Below, one piece after another: positions 7,012-14,445 of a stretch of 23,855 nucleotides of DNA; positions within the stretch are counted from its first letter, which is position 1; every line of letters begins with the position of its first letter. The notes under the pieces are model-generated. The model was not told the origin of the DNA. It did not search any database and saw only the letters and a program-made list of their open reading frames with translations. A program made the position numbers and the translations under genes. The stretch is from an uncultured Eubacteriales bacterium (GTDB lineage: Bacteria; Bacillota; Clostridia; Oscillospirales; Oscillospiraceae): contig URQY01000028.1 in NCBI GenBank assembly GCA_900550165.1, positions 1-23,855 of the forward strand, given 5' to 3'.

Positions 7012-8190
7012 ATGAAAAAGAAGCTCATGTGTATGTTCATGGCTGCGGCCATGACGCTCTCGATGGCCGCCTGCGGCTCCAAGGGCGACGATGCGAACAC
7101 CGATGCCAACACCGACGGCACCGATAACGCTGAGGTCCAGACCTTCAAGCTCGGCACCTCCGGCCCGCTGACCGGCGACAACGCGATCTACGGTATGGCC
7201 GTCAAGCAGGGCGTGGAGCTCGCCGTCAATGAAATCAACGCGAGCGACAGCAAGATCAAGTTTGAGTTCCTCTCTCAGGACGATGAGGGCGACGGTGAAA
7301 AGGCCGTCAACGCCTACAACAATATGATGGACAATGGCATGCAGGTTCTCGTCGGCCCCACGACCACCGGCGCTTCCATCGCCGTTGCCGATGCCTGCTA
7401 CACCGACCGCACCTTCATGCTGACCCCCTCCGCCTCCTCCACTGACGTGACCGCGGGCAAGGACAATGTCTTCCAGGTCTGCTTCACCGACCCCAACCAG
7501 GGCGTTGGCGCTGCCGACTACATGGCTGAGAACTTCGCCGATGCCAAGATCGCCGTCATCTACCGCAACGACGACGCCTACTCTCAGGGCATCCGCGATG
7601 CTTTCGTGAAGGAAGCGGGCGACAAGGGCCTCTCCATCGTCTATCAGGGCACCTTTACACTCGATACCTCCTCTGACTTCTCCGTCCAGCTCGCCGCCGC
7701 GCAGACTGCCGGCGCCGACCTCGTCTTCCTCCCCATCTACTATCAGCCCGCTTCCGTGATCTTCGCGCAGGCCAAGGCCATGGGCTATGCCCCCACCTTC
7801 TTCGGTGTGGACGGCATGGACGGCATCCTCGATATGCCCGGCTTTGACACCACTCTCGCCGAGGGCCTCGTGCTGATGACCCCGTTCTGCGCCACCGTTG
7901 AATCCAGCAAGAGCTTCGTCGACGCTTACGTCGCCGCTTACGGCACCACGCCCAACCAGTTCGCCGCCGACGCCTATGACGGTGTGTACATCGTCAAGGC
8001 CGCGCTCGAACAGGCCGGCTGCACCGCCGATATGAGCAATGAAGAGATCTGCGACGCGCTCGTCAGCGCCATGACCTCCCTCAAGTTCACCGGTCTCACC
8101 GGTACCGACATGACCTGGAATGCCGAGGGTCAGGTCTCCAAGGCCCCGACCGCCTACGTCGTCAAGGACGGCCAGTACGTCGAGGGCTGA
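7012..8190 (+). CDS. livJ: Branched-chain amino acid ABC transporter, substrate-binding lipoprotein
   Basis: A type I periplasmic-binding-fold protein (Peripla_BP_6, LivJ/LivK class) of 392 aa. The start at 7012 has an AAAGGAGA site just upstream. A lipoprotein signal peptide covers residues 1-20, with lipidated Cys21 (MAAC), and is followed by an acidic Asp/Thr/Asn linker. The mature domain begins FKLGTSGPLTGDNAIYG, where such proteins contact the ligand backbone, and includes GPTTTGASIAVAD and the hinge-region DGMDGI. In Gram-positive cells the protein is tethered outside the membrane and delivers Leu/Ile/Val, or a related amino acid or amide, to the permeases. It heads a five-gene operon. 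A stable hairpin separates it from the permease gene, suggesting that the binding protein is made in excess. The exact substrate is not determined. Confidence 0.93.
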   Translation: MKKKLMCMFMAAAMTLSMAACGSKGDDANTDANTDGTDNAEVQTFKLGTSGPLTGDNAIYGMAVKQGVELAVNEINASDSKIKFEFLSQDDEGDGEKAVNAYNNMMDNGMQVLVGPTTTGASIAVADACYTDRTFMLTPSASSTDVTAGKDNVFQVCFTDPNQGVGAADYMAENFADAKIAVIYRNDDAYSQGIRDAFVKEAGDKGLSIVYQGTFTLDTSSDFSVQLAAAQTAGADLVFLPIYYQPASVIFAQAKAMGYAPTFFGVDGMDGILDMPGFDTTLAEGLVLMTPFCATVESSKSFVDAYVAAYGTTPNQFAADAYDGVYIVKAALEQAGCTADMSNEEICDALVSAMTSLKFTGLTGTDMTWNAEGQVSKAPTAYVVKDGQYVEG

Positions 8191-8242
8191 TCCCCGCAAA
8201 GATACCAAACAGACCGTTTATCGTCTCTCTCACGGAGCGAAA

Positions 8243-8273
8243 GGTCGCCGGGAGGAAAAAACTCCCGGCGGCC
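8243..8273 (+). other. Intra-operon mRNA hairpin after livJ
   Basis: A 12-bp stem (8243-8254 with 8262-8273, one G-U) closes a 7-nt GAAAAAA loop. There is no T-run, so it is not a classical terminator. It sits in the 193-bp gap between the binding-protein and permease genes. That position suits 3'-end stabilisation of livJ mRNA and partial attenuation. I see no gene in the rest of this gap. Confidence 0.7.
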
Positions 8274-8383
8274 TACGCCCTGCTTCTATGGCGGAAACGA
8301 AGGCAGGTGTTTTCCCGCCTCTACCCTTGTTTCTGCCACAGACGAACCATAATTCCGAAAGAGAAAAGAGAGGTGCCATCCTA

Positions 8384-9262
8384 ATGGAATTTTTATCCTA
8401 TCTCATCAGCGGCATCAGCCTCGGCAGCGTGTACGCGATCATCGCCCTCGGCTATACGATGGTTTACGGCATTGCCAAGATGCTGAACTTCGCCCACGGC
8501 GACGTCATCATGATCGGCGGCTACGTTTCCTTCTGCGCGATGTTCTATCTGGGCCTTCCCAGCATCGTGGCGGTGCTGATGGCCGTTGTCGTGTGCACCG
8601 TCCTCGGCATCGTCATCGAGCGCCTTGCCTACAAGCCCCTGCGCTCCGCGCCGAGCCTCGCGGTGCTCATCACCGCCATCGGCGTGAGCTATTTCCTCCA
8701 GAACTCCGCGCTGCTCATCTGGAAGGCCGCCGCGCGCTCCTATCCCCCCGTGGTCACGGGCTCTGTGGAGATCTTCGGCGGCAAGCTGACCGTTTCCTAC
8801 ATTTCCCTTCTCACGATCTCCGTCTGTATCGTCATCATGATCGCGCTGACGCTCTTTGTCAGCAAGAGCAAGATGGGCAAGGCCATGCGTGCCTGCTCGG
8901 AGGATAAGGCGGCGGCCCAGCTCATGGGCATCAACGTCAACGCCACCATTTCCGCAACGTTCGCCATCGGCTCGGCGCTCGCCGCCATCGCCGGCGTGCT
9001 GCTCTGCTCGTTCAATACGTCGCTCATGCCGACGACCGGCTCCATGCCCGGCATCAAGGCCTTCACCGCGGCGGTGTTCGGCGGCATCGGCTCCATCCCC
9101 GGCGCATTCCTCGGCGGCCTGCTCCTCGGCATCATCGAGGCCATGGCCAAGGCGTATATCTCGACGAATCTCGCCAACTCCATCGTGTTCGCCGTGCTGA
9201 TCGTCGTGCTGCTCGTCAAACCCGCAGGACTTCTCGGCAAATACGTGCCGGAGAAAGTGTAA
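8384..9262 (+). CDS. livH: Branched-chain amino acid ABC transporter permease LivH
   Basis: An integral membrane permease of 292 aa. It begins MEFLSYLISGISLGSVYAII, the usual LivH opening, and contains the family segment ALGYTMVYGIAKMLNFAHGD (residues ~22-41). About eight hydrophobic helices are present, and the cytoplasmic coupling region (MGKAMRACSEDKAAAQLMGI) contacts the ATPases. The start at 8384 has AGAGAGGTG upstream; a longer in-frame reading from further upstream has no ribosome binding site. With LivM it forms the membrane channel. The livM start follows after about 10 nt, so the genes are translationally close. Confidence 0.94.
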   Translation: MEFLSYLISGISLGSVYAIIALGYTMVYGIAKMLNFAHGDVIMIGGYVSFCAMFYLGLPSIVAVLMAVVVCTVLGIVIERLAYKPLRSAPSLAVLITAIGVSYFLQNSALLIWKAAARSYPPVVTGSVEIFGGKLTVSYISLLTISVCIVIMIALTLFVSKSKMGKAMRACSEDKAAAQLMGINVNATISATFAIGSALAAIAGVLLCSFNTSLMPTTGSMPGIKAFTAAVFGGIGSIPGAFLGGLLLGIIEAMAKAYISTNLANSIVFAVLIVVLLVKPAGLLGKYVPEKV

Positions 9263-9272
9263 GGTGACCGTA

Positions 9273-10364
9273 ATGACACAGAAAATGAGCAAATTCAAGT
9301 CTCTCAAAAAGACCACCAAGGTCGATTTTGCGACCTACCTCGGCGTGATCCTCGTCTTCATCATCACGACGATCCTGCAGAACAACGGCTCGCTCAAGCG
9401 CTCCGCCGTTGGTCTGCTCGTCCCCATCTGCTGCTATATGTCCATGGCCGTGTCGCTGAACCTCACGGTCGGTATCCTCGGTGAGCTGAGCCTCGGTCAC
9501 GCGGGCTTTATGAGCGTCGGCGCATTTTCCGGCATCGTGGTCTCGCAGAGCCTCATGGGTGCGATCCCGAGCGCTCCGGTGCGTCTCGCCGTCGCGATGA
9601 TCGTCGGTGCGATCTTTGCCGCCATCGTCGGTCTTCTCATCGGCACGCCGGTGCTCCGCTTACAGGGCGACTACCTCGCTATCGTGACGCTCGCCTTCGG
9701 CGAGATCATCAAGGAGCTCATCAACTGCCTGATCATCGGCTGCGACGAAAACGGCCTGCACTTCATCTTCAACCCCGCCGGCAGCAAGACGGTCGATGAC
9801 CTCGGCCTCAGCGCCTCCGGCACCGCCATCATCAAGGGCGCGCAGGGCGCGACCGGCACCGCCACCATCGCAACGTTCACCGCAGGCTTCGTGCTCGTGA
9901 TGATCACGCTCATCGTGGTGCTGAATCTGACCCGCTCCCGCGCAGGCCGCGCGATCATGGCCATCCGCGATAACCGCATTGCCGCGCAAGCCATCGGCCT
10001 GAACCTGACGAAATACAAGCTCATGGCCTTCGTCACCTCCGCCGCCCTCGCGGGCGCGGCAGGCGCGCTCTTCGGCCTGAACTACTCCTCCCTCCAGGCG
10101 ACGAAGTTCAACTTCAACCTCTCGATCCTCATCCTCGTGTTCGTGGTGCTCGGCGGCCTCGGCAACATCTGGGGCTCGCTCGTTGCCGCCGCAGCGCTCA
10201 CCATTCTGCCCGAAGCACTGCGCCAGTTCTCCGATTTCCGTATGCTCATCTACGCGATCGTGCTGATCTGCGTCATGCTCGCAACCAACAATCCGCAGGC
10301 CAAGGCATTTTTCCAAAAGCTGCTGCCGCACCGCCGCGCGGTCGCTGAAAAGGAGGAGAATTGA
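9273..10364 (+). CDS. livM: Branched-chain amino acid ABC transporter permease LivM
   Basis: The second permease, of 363 aa, with a basic N-terminus (KFKSLKKTTK) and then eight to ten hydrophobic helices. Family landmarks are SLNLTVGILGELSLGHAGFM near the N-terminal third and SRAGRAIMAIRDNRIAAQAI, the EAA-like loop facing the ATPases. A GTG at 9264 is in frame, but AAGGTG lies 6 nt before the ATG at 9273, which I prefer. A Gly/Thr/Ala-rich insertion (around ASGTAIIKGAQGATGTATI) lies in the extracellular region before a late helix. The stop overlaps the leader of livG by a few bases. Confidence 0.94.
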   Translation: MTQKMSKFKSLKKTTKVDFATYLGVILVFIITTILQNNGSLKRSAVGLLVPICCYMSMAVSLNLTVGILGELSLGHAGFMSVGAFSGIVVSQSLMGAIPSAPVRLAVAMIVGAIFAAIVGLLIGTPVLRLQGDYLAIVTLAFGEIIKELINCLIIGCDENGLHFIFNPAGSKTVDDLGLSASGTAIIKGAQGATGTATIATFTAGFVLVMITLIVVLNLTRSRAGRAIMAIRDNRIAAQAIGLNLTKYKLMAFVTSAALAGAAGALFGLNYSSLQATKFNFNLSILILVFVVLGGLGNIWGSLVAAAALTILPEALRQFSDFRMLIYAIVLICVMLATNNPQAKAFFQKLLPHRRAVAEKEEN

Positions 10365-10366
10365 CC

Positions 10367-11209
10367 ATGACTCAGAAAACCAAACTCGTTCCCGTCTCCC
10401 GCGAGCCGGCGCTCCTGCCCGAGCGAGACGCGGACAAGTCCCCCGTGCTCGAATGCATCGACCTCGGCATCACCTTCGGCGGCCTGAAGGCAGTCGATAA
10501 CTTCAACGTGACCATCGGCCGCACGGAGATCACCGGCCTCATCGGGCCCAACGGCGCCGGTAAGACGACGGTCTTCAACCTTTTGACCAAGGTCTATCAG
10601 CCCACCCACGGCACCATCCTCTTAAACGGCAAGGACATCCACGGGCTCAACACCGCGCAGGTCAACCGCGCGGGCATCGCCCGTACCTTCCAGAACATCC
10701 GTCTCTTCGGCGAGTTGAGCGTGGAAGAGAACATCACCGTCGCCATGGACACACAGATGCACTACACGATGCCCGAGGGTATCTTCCGCCTGCCCCGCTT
10801 CTGGCAAGAGGAGCGCGTTGTCCACGATCGCGCGATGGAGCTTCTGTCCATCTTCCACATGGAAGATCTTGCGGGCGCCAAGGCAAGCTCGCTGCCTTAC
10901 GGCGCGCAGCGCAGATTGGAAATCCTGCGTGCACTGGCCACAAACCCCAGCCTGCTGCTCCTTGACGAGCCCGCCGCCGGCATGAACCCGAGCGAAACGG
11001 CCGAGCTGATGGAAAACATCCGCTCCATCCGCGACACCTTTAAGATCGCGGTGCTGCTCATCGAGCACGACATGAACCTCGTCATGAACATCTGCGAGGG
11101 CATCGCCGTTTTGAACTTCGGCCGCGTCATCGCCAAGGGCACGCCCGAGGACATTCAGAATAACCCCGAGGTCATTGAAGCCTACCTCGGCAAGCAGAAG
11201 GAGGCCTAA
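10367..11209 (+). CDS. livG: Branched-chain amino acid ABC transporter ATPase LivG
   Basis: An ABC ATPase of 280 aa that powers transport at the inner face of the membrane. The Walker A is GPNGAGKTT (residues 60-68). The signature is the LivG-type LPYGAQRR in place of LSGGQ, the Walker B is LLLLDEPAAG, and the H-loop His is in LIEHDM. Motifs ARTFQNIRLF and MNPSE are characteristic of LivG. The N-terminus has about 25 extra residues before the first strand. A TTG at 10361 is in frame, but AGGAGG is better spaced for the ATG at 10367. It is followed by livF after 2 nt. Confidence 0.95.
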   Translation: MTQKTKLVPVSREPALLPERDADKSPVLECIDLGITFGGLKAVDNFNVTIGRTEITGLIGPNGAGKTTVFNLLTKVYQPTHGTILLNGKDIHGLNTAQVNRAGIARTFQNIRLFGELSVEENITVAMDTQMHYTMPEGIFRLPRFWQEERVVHDRAMELLSIFHMEDLAGAKASSLPYGAQRRLEILRALATNPSLLLLDEPAAGMNPSETAELMENIRSIRDTFKIAVLLIEHDMNLVMNICEGIAVLNFGRVIAKGTPEDIQNNPEVIEAYLGKQKEA

Positions 11210-11211
11210 CG

Positions 11212-11922
11212 ATGAGTCAGATCTTACAGGTGAACGATCTTCACGTTTACTATGGCAGCATCCACGCCGTCAAGGGCGTCTCCTTCGAGGTCAACGAGGG
11301 CGAGGTCGTCACGCTCATCGGCGCGAACGGCGCGGGCAAATCGACCGTTCTGAACACCGTCTCGGGGCTTTTGCACCCCAAGAGCGGCAGCGTCGTCTTC
11401 GAAGGCAAGGACTTAAAGGGCGTGAGCGCGCACAAGATCGTTGAGCGCGGCATGGCGCAGGTCCCCGAAGGCCGTCACGTCTTTTTGCAGATGACGGTCG
11501 AGGATAACCTCGAAATGGGCGCCTACACCCAGCCCAATTCCACCATCGAGTCCGGCATTGCCGACGTTTACGAGCGTTTCCCGCGCCTGAAGGAGCGCCG
11601 CAAGCAGATCGCCGGCACGCTTTCCGGCGGCGAGCAGCAAATGCTTGCCATGGGTCGCGCGCTCATGTCGAAGCCGAAGCTGCTGATGCTCGACGAGCCT
11701 TCTATGGGCCTTGCCCCGATCCTGGTCGAGCAGATCTTCGACATCATCCGCGAGCTGCACGCCGCAGGCACGACGATCCTGCTCGTCGAGCAGAATGCGC
11801 AGGCCGCGCTTTCCGTCGCCGACCGCGCATACGTGCTGGAAACGGGCCGCATCACGCTCTCCGGCACCGGCAAGGAGCTCATGGCGAGCGACGCCGTCCG
11901 CAAGGCCTACCTCGGCGGTTAA
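11212..11922 (+). CDS. livF: Branched-chain amino acid ABC transporter ATPase LivF
   Basis: An ABC ATPase of 236 aa, the usual LivF length. It shows Walker A GANGAGKST (residues 37-45), Q-loop VPEGRHVF, signature LSGGEQQMLAMGRAL, Walker B LLMLDEPSMGL and H-loop LVEQNA, where Gln replaces His-type neighbours as is common in LivF. It pairs with LivG to drive the LivHM permease. An AAGGAGG site within the end of livG precedes the ATG. The gene is last in the operon and ends before a strong terminator. Confidence 0.95.
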   Translation: MSQILQVNDLHVYYGSIHAVKGVSFEVNEGEVVTLIGANGAGKSTVLNTVSGLLHPKSGSVVFEGKDLKGVSAHKIVERGMAQVPEGRHVFLQMTVEDNLEMGAYTQPNSTIESGIADVYERFPRLKERRKQIAGTLSGGEQQMLAMGRALMSKPKLLMLDEPSMGLAPILVEQIFDIIRELHAAGTTILLVEQNAQAALSVADRAYVLETGRITLSGTGKELMASDAVRKAYLGG

Positions 11923-11934
11923 CATCCATCATTG

Positions 11935-11968
11935 AAAAAGAGTCGTCCGAAAGAACGGCTCTTTTTTT
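11935..11968 (+). terminator. Terminator of the liv operon
   Basis: A 12-bp stem (11935-11946 with 11955-11966, one G-U pair) closes an 8-nt loop and is followed by a run of seven T. It lies 12 nt after the livF stop. Confidence 0.92.
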
Positions 11969-12025
11969 GCGCAGTTCCGCTGCGGTGCAAAATTTCCTGC
12001 AATTTCCGTGCACTTTTTGCCGGGA

Positions 12026-12037
12026 TATGCTATACTG
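12026..12037 (+). promoter_or_regulatory. Extended -10 promoter of the two-component operon
   Basis: TATGCTATACTG matches the Gram-positive TRTG-n-TATAAT extended -10 form (TATACT at 12031-12036). No clear -35 exists 16-18 bp upstream. The same 12 bases recur at two other promoters in this window. Confidence 0.65.
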
Positions 12038-12096
12038 TCCGGGCAAGACTCATTCCATCCGCCGCGGTGCGGCGCGAACGATGATCGGAGGGTGCC

Positions 12097-12768
12097 ATGT
12101 TCAAAATTCTCATCGCCGAGGATGACCGCGAGCTGCGTCAGCTCTTCGCCCACGTGCTCACAAAGAACGGCTATACGGTCCTCGGCGTCTCCAATGGGGA
12201 GGAGGCCCTTGCCGCGCTCGATCAGACCTATTTCGACCTCATTATTTCCGATATCATGATGCCGAAGATGGACGGCTTCGAGCTCGTGCGCTCCATCCGC
12301 GAGAGCGGCTCGTCCATTCCCATTCTGATGATCACCGCGCGCGACGCCTTTGACGATATGCGCCTCGGCTTTCTCTCCGGCAGCGATGACTACATGGTCA
12401 AGCCCATCAACATCAATGAGATGGTCCTGCGCGTGAGCGCGCTGCTGCGCCGCGCGCAGATGGCGAGCGAGCGCCGCCAGAGCATCGGCGGCACGGTGCT
12501 TGAATGCGACTCGCTGTGCGTCACGGTGAACGGCGAGAGCACGGTGCTGCCGCAGAAGGAATTCATGCTGCTCTACAAGATGGCCTCATTTCCCGGCCGC
12601 ATCTTCACGCGCCAGCAGCTCATGGATGACATCTGGGGCTACGACTCCAGCACCGATACCCACACCGTCGACGTGCACATCGGAAGGCTGCGCGAGCGCT
12701 TCCGCGATAACCCGGACTTCAGGATCGTCACAATGCGCGGCGTCGGTTACAAGGTGGTGAAGGCATGA
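12097..12768 (+). CDS. OmpR-family response regulator
   Basis: A DNA-binding response regulator of 223 aa. The receiver domain (residues 1-~115) has the acidic pocket Asp9/Asp10, phospho-acceptor Asp52 in LIISDIMMP, switch Thr80 and conserved Lys102 (VKP). The C-terminal winged helix (about 130-222) has the family ending GVGYKVVK. A GGAGGGTG site precedes the ATG. The stop overlaps the histidine kinase ATG in an ATGA arrangement, so the two are translationally coupled and form a cognate pair. The target genes are unknown; the operon directly downstream and this operon itself are the first candidates, because both have the same promoter core. Confidence 0.95.
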   Translation: MFKILIAEDDRELRQLFAHVLTKNGYTVLGVSNGEEALAALDQTYFDLIISDIMMPKMDGFELVRSIRESGSSIPILMITARDAFDDMRLGFLSGSDDYMVKPININEMVLRVSALLRRAQMASERRQSIGGTVLECDSLCVTVNGESTVLPQKEFMLLYKMASFPGRIFTRQQLMDDIWGYDSSTDTHTVDVHIGRLRERFRDNPDFRIVTMRGVGYKVVKA

Positions 12769-13790
12769 GCAAGCGCAGGAATAAATGGCTCGATATCCGC
12801 GTGCAGTTCTTCTTTATCTGCATGGCGGGCTTTATCGGCGTGGCGCTGCTGGCTACGCTTGCGACCTGGGGTCTCGAGCACCTGGGCATCAACGTGCCGA
12901 CCTTCGTCTGGCTGCTCATCTTCACGCTGCTGCTCGGCAGCGCTACGGCGGCGGGCTTTTCCGTTGCGTTTTTTGCCCCCATCTCGCGCCTGTCGCGCGC
13001 GATGAAGGAGGTCGCAGGCGGCAACTTTCAGGTCAAGGTGGAAACAAGGAGCCTCTTTCGCGATATCCGCGACATTTACGACAATTTTGACCTCATGGTG
13101 CGCGAGCTCGGCGCGACCGAGACGCTCCAAACCGACTTCATCTCCAATGTCTCGCACGAATTCAAAACGCCCATCAGCGCCATCGAGGGCTACGCCTCAC
13201 TTTTGCAGGAGCACCAGCAGTCAAGCGAGGAGCAGGCGGAATATGTCGACAAGATCCTCTTCAACACGCGCCGTCTCTCCGCGCTGGCGGGCAATATCCT
13301 GCTGCTGAGCAAGCTCGACAGTCAATCCATCCGCCCCCGGCGCGAGCGCTTCCGCCTCGATGAGCAGGTGCGCCAGAGCATCCTTGCCCTTGAGCGCAGG
13401 TGGACGGAAAAGGACGTCGACTTCGACGTCGATCTCGACGAGATCGAATACACGGGCTATGCGGGGCTCCTGCAGCACGTGTGGTCGAATCTCATCGACA
13501 ATGCCATCAAGTTCGGTCCGCGCGGCGGACTCATCCGGATGCGGATGCTGCGCGAGAACGGGAGCATTCTCTTCACCATCGACGACGAGGGCCCCTCTAT
13601 CCCGGATGAGGATAAGGCGCGCATTTTTAACAAATTCTATCAGGGGGACAGCTCGCATGAATCCGAGGGCAACGGTCTCGGTCTCGCCCTCGTGCGCAAG
13701 ATCGTTGCCATGCACGGCGGCGAGGTACGGGTCGAGGATCCGCCCCTGGGCGGCTGCCGCTTCGCCGTCTCGCTGCCCGAGCAGGGATGA
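12765..13790 (+). CDS. Intramembrane-type sensor histidine kinase
   Basis: The protein has 341 aa. Two transmembrane helices lie at about residues 13-35 and 46-70, joined by a loop of only ~10 residues, so there is almost no extracellular sensing domain. A HAMP linker follows (SRAMKEVAGGNFQVKV), then a HisKA domain with phospho-accepting His131 in FISNVSHEFKTP. The ATPase domain has an N-box (NLIDNAIKFG), F-box (IFNKFYQGD) and G2 box (GNGLGLALV). The G1 box reads DDEGPSIPDED, with Ser where the second Gly of DxGxG is usual. The short loop is the hallmark of kinases that sense envelope stress through the membrane or a partner protein (BceS/LiaS type). No terminator follows the gene, so read-through into the glycolipid genes is possible. 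Confidence 0.93.
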   Translation: MSKRRNKWLDIRVQFFFICMAGFIGVALLATLATWGLEHLGINVPTFVWLLIFTLLLGSATAAGFSVAFFAPISRLSRAMKEVAGGNFQVKVETRSLFRDIRDIYDNFDLMVRELGATETLQTDFISNVSHEFKTPISAIEGYASLLQEHQQSSEEQAEYVDKILFNTRRLSALAGNILLLSKLDSQSIRPRRERFRLDEQVRQSILALERRWTEKDVDFDVDLDEIEYTGYAGLLQHVWSNLIDNAIKFGPRGGLIRMRMLRENGSILFTIDDEGPSIPDEDKARIFNKFYQGDSSHESEGNGLGLALVRKIVAMHGGEVRVEDPPLGGCRFAVSLPEQG

Positions 13791-13854
13791 CCTGCCATTG
13801 TCCTGCAAAGTTTCAACAAAAATTGAGCTTGGCTTCACCATTTATTCGCTTTTC

Positions 13855-13866
13855 TATGCTATACTG
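13855..13866 (+). promoter_or_regulatory. Extended -10 promoter of the glycolipid gene cluster
   Basis: TATGCTATACTG lies 84 bp before the acyltransferase start, with no good -35. It is identical over 12 bases to the promoter core of the two-component operon, which hints at shared control or a shared promoter type. Confidence 0.6.
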
Positions 13867-13896
13867 AATCTTAACGGCCGCTTGACGCGGCATTTT

Positions 13897-13920
13897 CCCG
13901 GCGCACTGTCCTGCGTCGGG
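13897..13920 (+). other. Leader hairpin before the acyltransferase gene
   Basis: A 9-bp stem (13897-13905 with 13912-13920, one G-U pair) closes a 6-nt loop and is followed only by CTTTCC. It lies in the 5' leader about 15 nt before the AAAGGAGG ribosome binding site. It may be an attenuator or a weak terminator of the upstream kinase gene. Confidence 0.45.
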
Positions 13921-13949
13921 CTTTCCTTACGAAAAAAGGAGGTAGGATC

Positions 13950-14423
13950 GTGGGCTTTCTGCGCTGCTGCATTTACTACGGGGTCCTGGCCGTCTTGTCG
14001 TTTTTTGTCGGCAGGCTTCTGCCAAAGTCCTGGTTTCACGCCGACCGCTTCCCCTATCGCTGCGCGCCGTGGGAGGCAAAGCTCTACCGCGCGCTGCGCG
14101 TGCACGCATGGCAGGACAAGGTGCCCGACATGAGCAAGATCGTTCCCAAGCTCATCCCCGCCAAAAAACTGAACGCGGACTTCCGCGCGCAGCTTCCGCG
14201 GATGCTCCAGGAGACCTGCGTGGCCGAGTTCACGCACTTTGTGCTCATCCTGCTCGGCTTTTACGCCCTGCGCCTATGGCCCGGAACGGGCGGCGCGGTC
14301 GTCACCGCCATCTATATCCTGTTCGGCAACCTGCCGTTTCTCATCATCCAGCGCTACAACCGCCCGCGGCTGCAAAGGCTGCTTGCCGCGCAGCAGCGCC
14401 GGAGCACAAAAGAAAACAAATAA
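13950..14423 (+). CDS. CrtO-like membrane acyltransferase
   Basis: The protein has 157 aa and a GTG start at 13950 with AAAGGAGG well placed before it. One hydrophobic helix lies at about residues 3-22, and two more at about 93-108 and 115-135. It resembles the family of glycosyl-4,4'-diaponeurosporenoate acyltransferase, Staphylococcus CrtO, which adds a fatty acid to a sugar on a carotenoid. Shared landmarks are a WEAKLYRALRVHAWQDKVPD-type segment, the ETCVAEFTHF helix and the ending NLPFLIIQRYNRPRL. No carotenoid genes are present. Because the next gene is a diacylglycerol-type glycosyltransferase, I infer that the acyl acceptor is a membrane glycolipid. The family match is from memory; the substrate is inference. 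Confidence 0.8.
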   Translation: MGFLRCCIYYGVLAVLSFFVGRLLPKSWFHADRFPYRCAPWEAKLYRALRVHAWQDKVPDMSKIVPKLIPAKKLNADFRAQLPRMLQETCVAEFTHFVLILLGFYALRLWPGTGGAVVTAIYILFGNLPFLIIQRYNRPRLQRLLAAQQRRSTKENK

Positions 14424-14445
14424 CAGTAAAGGATCGGATCTTTTC

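Noticed and set aside
6994..8208. 404-aa open frame on the minus strand opposite the livJ gene
   Set aside because: Its Gly/Asp/His/Val-rich composition is a mirror of the lipoprotein gene's codons. There is no family resemblance and no start signal.
8288..8383. Upstream in-frame ATG that would lengthen LivH by 32 residues
   Set aside because: There is no Shine-Dalgarno before it, and the extra residues are polar and Pro-rich, whereas 8384 has AGAGAGGTG and the typical LivH N-terminus.
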